This document shows positions 60,101 through 64,000 of a stretch of DNA of 64,000 bases, piece by piece. Source of the DNA: Eutypella sp. D-1 (lineage: Eukaryota > Ascomycota > Sordariomycetes > Xylariales > Diatrypaceae); the NCBI GenBank assembly GCA_023313575.1, contig JAJTTP010000025.1, forward strand, positions 413,570-477,569, in the 5' to 3' direction. The position numbers were made by a program, and so were the translations under genes. The notes under the pieces are model-generated. The model did not search any database. It was not told where the DNA came from and worked only from the letters and a program-made list of their open reading frames with translations. Position 1 is the first letter of the stretch; the number at the start of each line of letters is the position of its first letter.

Positions 60101-61398
60101 TTCGAAAAGGAAGAGAGAGACTACCGAAAAGTGCCGGATGCAGCGACTCGGGACCCCAAGTCGGGGGCATAGCGTGCATCATCACTCGCACTCAATACAC
60201 CGGTGCTTAGCTCGCACCGCATGGGTTCACTGCCTATACCTCGTGGTCTCGAGGATGAGACTAAGAAGAACTCGGCGGCTCTATGCGGAGGTCTGCTGGA
60301 ACCTCCGAACCATGTGAAAACTGTCCGTTTCTCACTCGAGACTTTCTAGACAGCAAATGCGACACGATGGCACCCCCTGGTCGCCATTACAAAGCGAAGG
60401 AGTGGAAATCTTTGCCACCCTCCTACGGTTCGGCTTGTATCCGTTATCTGATCCGTAGGTTAGTACGTCCAAGTCCCGAATTAGGCGAATACCTCTATAT
60501 TACTTGGCTTGCAGTTTATTCACTATTTATAGATGGATATAATACCGACCGAACCTACACAACTCCGTAGGCGAATATGTTGGCACGATAACAGTATAAC
60601 ATCGTAAGGCTTCATGCGGAAGGCGTTCACACCCTCCCCCGGCATCAGCAAGAATCCTCCAGCGGCTTACCGGTTGTGGTAACACGCAGCTATAAGAAAT
60701 TAGCCTAATGGTTTGGTTCCGAAAACAGCATCCCCGTGGAAAACCCTTCTCGCATCGGCTTATTTTCTTCTAGAAAGTATGACGCCGTGCGTTGAATGAC
60801 GACAGGCTTATAGGTTGTCGCTCGTTAATAAGACTAGACCTATATTGATCGCTATTTTCGCCCACTCTTGCCACATAACTATCCTTCGGGATAGGTTCAA
60901 GCACCTTCCGACGCCGGCGGCTTATTGCTATGATGTCGTGGAAGCAGGTCTTGCAGCCTCCGCGATGACATATTTACATACGTCGTCTTCTATCAATACA
61001 GGCAAACTGTAAGCATGGTTGGCCTATGATACTTGCCAGTGGCCACTATCCGAGGTAGACATTGGTAACGGCCACATAACAATAGTTCTGAATCCCAAAA
61101 TAGGGAAACACTTACATCAAACTACTTTCCAGCCATTTTTGAAATAGCTAGGCGCATTCTCATGGTTAGGAACCTATGTCCTTAGATGCTTATTTAGGAC
61201 CTTTGCCCAATCCGGAAAAAGTCTTGTAATCATTCATATCACAGCAACAGTAGGCGGTACTACTAGATCCCGTAGTAAACTATTACGCTTCGACGTGAAT
61301 TGAATTTTTATTCGCTAGCCAGCAGGTCACGAACAGGAACAGGAGCGTATATTACCGAGAGGGAAGAGAGAGAGGAAACGCCACCCTAGCCTTACAAA
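57123..61398. other. 4.3-kb interval with one weak ORF
   Basis: No family recognised. Contains CCTAGG-type palindromes around 59010-59370. Only the ORF at 57377 is worth recording. Confidence 0.5.
57377..57817 (+). CDS. Hypothetical 146-residue ORF
   Basis: Begins ATG at 57377, divergent from the Asg1-like gene. The C-terminal half has several cysteines (YCIGCGKTLKE, YVGDCMKRHEC, GLCDCSK) that could form a small metal site, and a mixed-charge composition typical of coding DNA. No homologue recognised; may be a fragment of a multi-exon or decayed gene. Confidence 0.35.
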   Translation: MLITVPTEKIRRSAGVIGSGVITIWRKSRLGLPVDSWMWCRVSEENLLTHGRDLFQGFDTPADAVFVRRNTRKGRYEGLGVEDRIEAWETDYCIGCGKTLKERRAISTYIKYVGDCMKRHECFPSAGKGISTQLQDYAAGLCDCSK

Positions 61399-61758
61399 AT
61401 GCAACTTCCTAAATCGACTCTGATGCTACTCGTGCCGGCGGCGGTTAACGCATGGAGTTTTACCGGATGGGATCAAACCTGCGGCAAAGGCCGGTCGTTC
61501 CCACGGGCGAACACGGGGCAACTAGGGCAATGCCAGGACATAGCGGCAATCCGAGCCATTGGGCCGGCCGACTTGCAGCTGGGGCAGACAATAACCTTCT
61601 ACTCGAACATGCAGCAATGCAACACCCACAGTCGCCATACGCGCCCGGAGCATTATCAGGTCGTAGACGTAGACACACTGGCGCTCGACGCGATAGACGA
61701 GGATTGTCTGACTTTGCAGTTCACCGGCCGGGCCTTCAGGGTGCTTCAGGCGAATTAG
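61399..61758 (+). CDS. Small secreted cysteine-containing protein
   Basis: 119 residues with a clear signal peptide (MQLPKSTLMLLVPAAVNA, likely cleaved after A18), leaving about 101 residues with four cysteines (C28, C45, C74, C103), enough for two disulfides. No domain recognised. Composition is normal GC, unlike the AT-rich DNA starting about 180 bp downstream. The stop is 42 bp before an LTR. Small secreted proteins beside RIP-affected repeats are a known pattern for fungal effector candidates; that role is not shown here. Confidence 0.65.
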   Translation: MQLPKSTLMLLVPAAVNAWSFTGWDQTCGKGRSFPRANTGQLGQCQDIAAIRAIGPADLQLGQTITFYSNMQQCNTHSRHTRPEHYQVVDVDTLALDAIDEDCLTLQFTGRAFRVLQAN

Positions 61759-61799
61759 GGGTCGGGCGAAAAAGGGGAGACCGGGTTTGGGAACCGCGT

Positions 61800-61998
61800 T
61801 GTTGGTAGGTACGTACGTAAGGGAAAGAGATGACAATATGAAAGGTGGTGAGACTGGTGTTGTATTCTGGTCTAAGGTTTATCTATTTATTTAAAAGGGA
61901 TACGGGCTTTGCCCGTATCCTTATATAAACGGGAGATAAGTATATAGGTATATTTTATTAGTATATGGGTTTATACCAGTAACTATTAATAATTAATA
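61800..61998 (-). mobile_element. 3' LTR of minus-strand Ty3/gypsy element, partly RIP-mutated
   Basis: Reverse-oriented copy of the LTR at 4664-4868. The outer end (from 61800) is intact TGTTGGTAGGTACGTACGTA; the inner end reads TTAATA where the other copy has CCAACA. Contains a 10-bp-stem hairpin (61898-61920). It joins the AT-rich element body at 61999. The partner target-site duplicate (expected CGCGT, as at 61795-61799) lies beyond the window. Confidence 0.9.
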
Positions 61999-64000
61999 TT
62001 TATTTTATTTTTTTTCGTAATTAAATAATTACGAAATGCTATTAAAATAAAAAATAAACGAATAAATAAATAATTAAATAATAAACGTTAATAATATTAT
62101 TTCCGTTTTATTTATCCTTTTAATTTTAAAATAATTTAATTATTTTCGATAAACGTTTTTATAACCTTATTAAAAGTAGCTTTTATTATAATATCGGTAA
62201 AATTATAAATATTATTAAATCGATTATTAGCTTTTTTTTTATTAATATAAAAAAAGGGAGTTAATATATAAAATTAATAAGGCCCGGGGAAGTAAAAAAT
62301 GCGTTAAAATAATATTTAACGTATAATATAAAATATATTTTATATATTTTATTAATTAAAACGTTATAAGTAATGCGTTTATATTTAATAAATAATTAAT
62401 AAATAATATTATTTTTAATATTAAATTTATTATTAACAAATAGATTATCGATAAAAATATATAATTTTAATTTAATAAAGTTTAATTTAATATAATTAAA
62501 TCTGCGATTTTTATTATTTATTTATTATTTAATTTTAACGTTTAATATTTTAATTTTTTTAAAACCGGGTTTAACGTATTATATTACCGTGTGACGGCTG
62601 GTTTATTCCTAACTATTAATCTAATCGAGGGGGTTTATGTTAATAAAAGTGCTGGGGTTTTAAATAATAAGTAATTACGTTTGGTAATAATAAAAAAAAG
62701 GTGCTTTAAATAATTAAGTTATATTATAAGCTAATAAGTTTAAAAACTATTTAAAAAAAAAGTAATAAGCGTAATTATATATTATTTATATCTTTTATTC
62801 TTAATATTAAAATATGTAATTATGTTAAATCTTTAAATTATAACGGATTTAATTAATATTTTTAAATTTATGGATTATAACGGATTTATATATGGCTTTT
62901 TTTATAACTTATTAAGTATAACTGGTTTATATTTTTATTTTTCCGGCAATACCGTTAACGAATAAGGTTATTAGCCTTTATTTAGCTTAATTAGGTTATA
63001 ACACGATTTTTCCTTTTTTAAGGTTTTTATTTTTAAAACCTGATTTTTATGCTTTTATTTATTTTTTATAAGTTTTTTCTGTTTTTATATTTTTTATCCT
63101 TTTATTATAACTGATCGTATTTTTAAATCTCGTTACCGTTTTAATTAATAAGACGGTCGTAAAGCTTTTACTTTTTATATTTTATCTTTTAGTTTCGAAG
63201 TTATATTTTATTTTTTTTATTTTCGTTATAAAAAGTAATACGTAATATCCGAAAGTTTTACTTATTATTAAAATTATATTTTATATAAACGGTAATATAA
63301 TGGTTTAAAGATTTTAATTAACTTTTTTTAAAATATCGTTTATAAATAAAATTGCTTAAAACGTAAGAAAGTATTAATTAAAAAGCGATTTTTTCGTTTT
63401 TAAAAAAAGATAAATAAGGTTATTACGCGTTTTTAACGTTTTCGAAAATTATAAAAGTTTTTTCGATATCGTAAGAAAAAAATGGTTCGTTATAATTTTT
63501 AATTTTTAAAAAAATTTAAAAATTTAAAAGAAAAAAAGCGTCGGGCGGAAAATACACGTTTTATAAGGTTTATTAAAACATCGGTAAATCTTAAGGTTAT
63601 TTCGGATTTTAATTAGTTTAAGATAAATATATCGGGTGATTTTAATTAGGATATTATTTTTATTAGCATTTCCGTCGGTGTTAATAAAAATTCTTTAAAA
63701 AGCGTTAAGCGTTTATTAAATAATTAACGGGTTTTTATATATTTTCGAAATTATTATATTTTTTTTATTTAACCTTATATTTTATTTATTTATTTTTTAT
63801 TTATATATTTAAGATTTTCTCCGCTTTATATTCGTTTATTTTTATTTTAATATCGTTTTATTTTACTTTTATAACGTTTATATCCGTTACGTTTTTAAAT
63901 AAAAAAACGTAAAAAATTAAATAGATTTTAATTTTTAATAATAAATTTAATTCGTAATTATTTTCTGATATTTTTTTAATAACTAAATACGGTCCGATAT
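61999..64000 (-). mobile_element. RIP-degraded body of a Ty3/gypsy chromovirus, 3' part
   Basis: Extremely AT-rich DNA running off the window. On the minus strand one frame still shows the end of the integrase: the GPY module (GPYLVIKKISEN at 63995 downward) and, in the same frame, a chromodomain (EYKAEKIL at 63833 to KPVNYLINA at 63708). Stops occupy the positions of the two conserved chromodomain tryptophans (VK*K, EN-I*KP), as TGG to TAA RIP changes would produce. The remaining 1.7 kb to the LTR has no readable frame. A purine-rich minus-strand tract adjoins the LTR where a polypurine tract belongs. Non-functional. Confidence 0.85.

Overview
The window is nuclear DNA of a filamentous ascomycete (Pezizomycotina, most likely a Sordariomycete; inferred, not proven). 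The evidence is short GT-AG introns (about 40-210 nt, one of about 340), fungal Zn2Cys6 regulators, a NACHT STAND protein, a 93-residue G-gamma protein and a PP1 that closely follow Neurospora-type family members, long AT/GC-simple intergenic stretches, and a retrotransposon degraded by RIP (repeat-induced point mutation) at the right end.

Left part (1-14.6 kb): a short-chain dehydrogenase, a small four-helix membrane protein, a tRNA-Arg(UCG), a solo LTR with an exact 5-bp target-site duplication, and then five neighbouring genes that look like a small-molecule catabolic cluster: a Zn2Cys6 regulator, a phytanoyl-CoA-dioxygenase-like enzyme, a D-erythronate-dehydrogenase-like protein, a class II aldolase-like gene with a one-base frameshift, and a 12-exon MFS sugar transporter. 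The dioxygenase and dehydrogenase share a divergent promoter carrying a CGG-type palindrome.

Middle (16-41 kb): the TORC2 subunit Sin1, an unrecognised zinc-finger-like protein with a recent internal duplication, a STAND (NACHT/ankyrin-like) protein with a proline-rich insertion, a 7.7-kb gene-free interval, protein phosphatase 1, and an Rdx/SelW-like thioredoxin-fold protein.

Right part (41-64 kb): heterotrimeric G protein gamma subunit, translation factor eIF3a with a perfect inverted repeat just upstream of its start codon, an Asg1-like Zn2Cys6 regulator, a small secreted cysteine-containing protein, and the 3' LTR plus 3' end of a minus-strand Ty3/gypsy chromodomain element. That LTR is the same family as the solo LTR 57 kb away. 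Comparing the two shows RIP concentrated on the side facing the element body.

Several gene models below (dehydrogenase, four-helix protein, transporter, Sin1, STAND, PP1, G-gamma, Asg1-like) were assembled exon by exon; their exon lengths add up to whole reading frames, but no transcript data were available.
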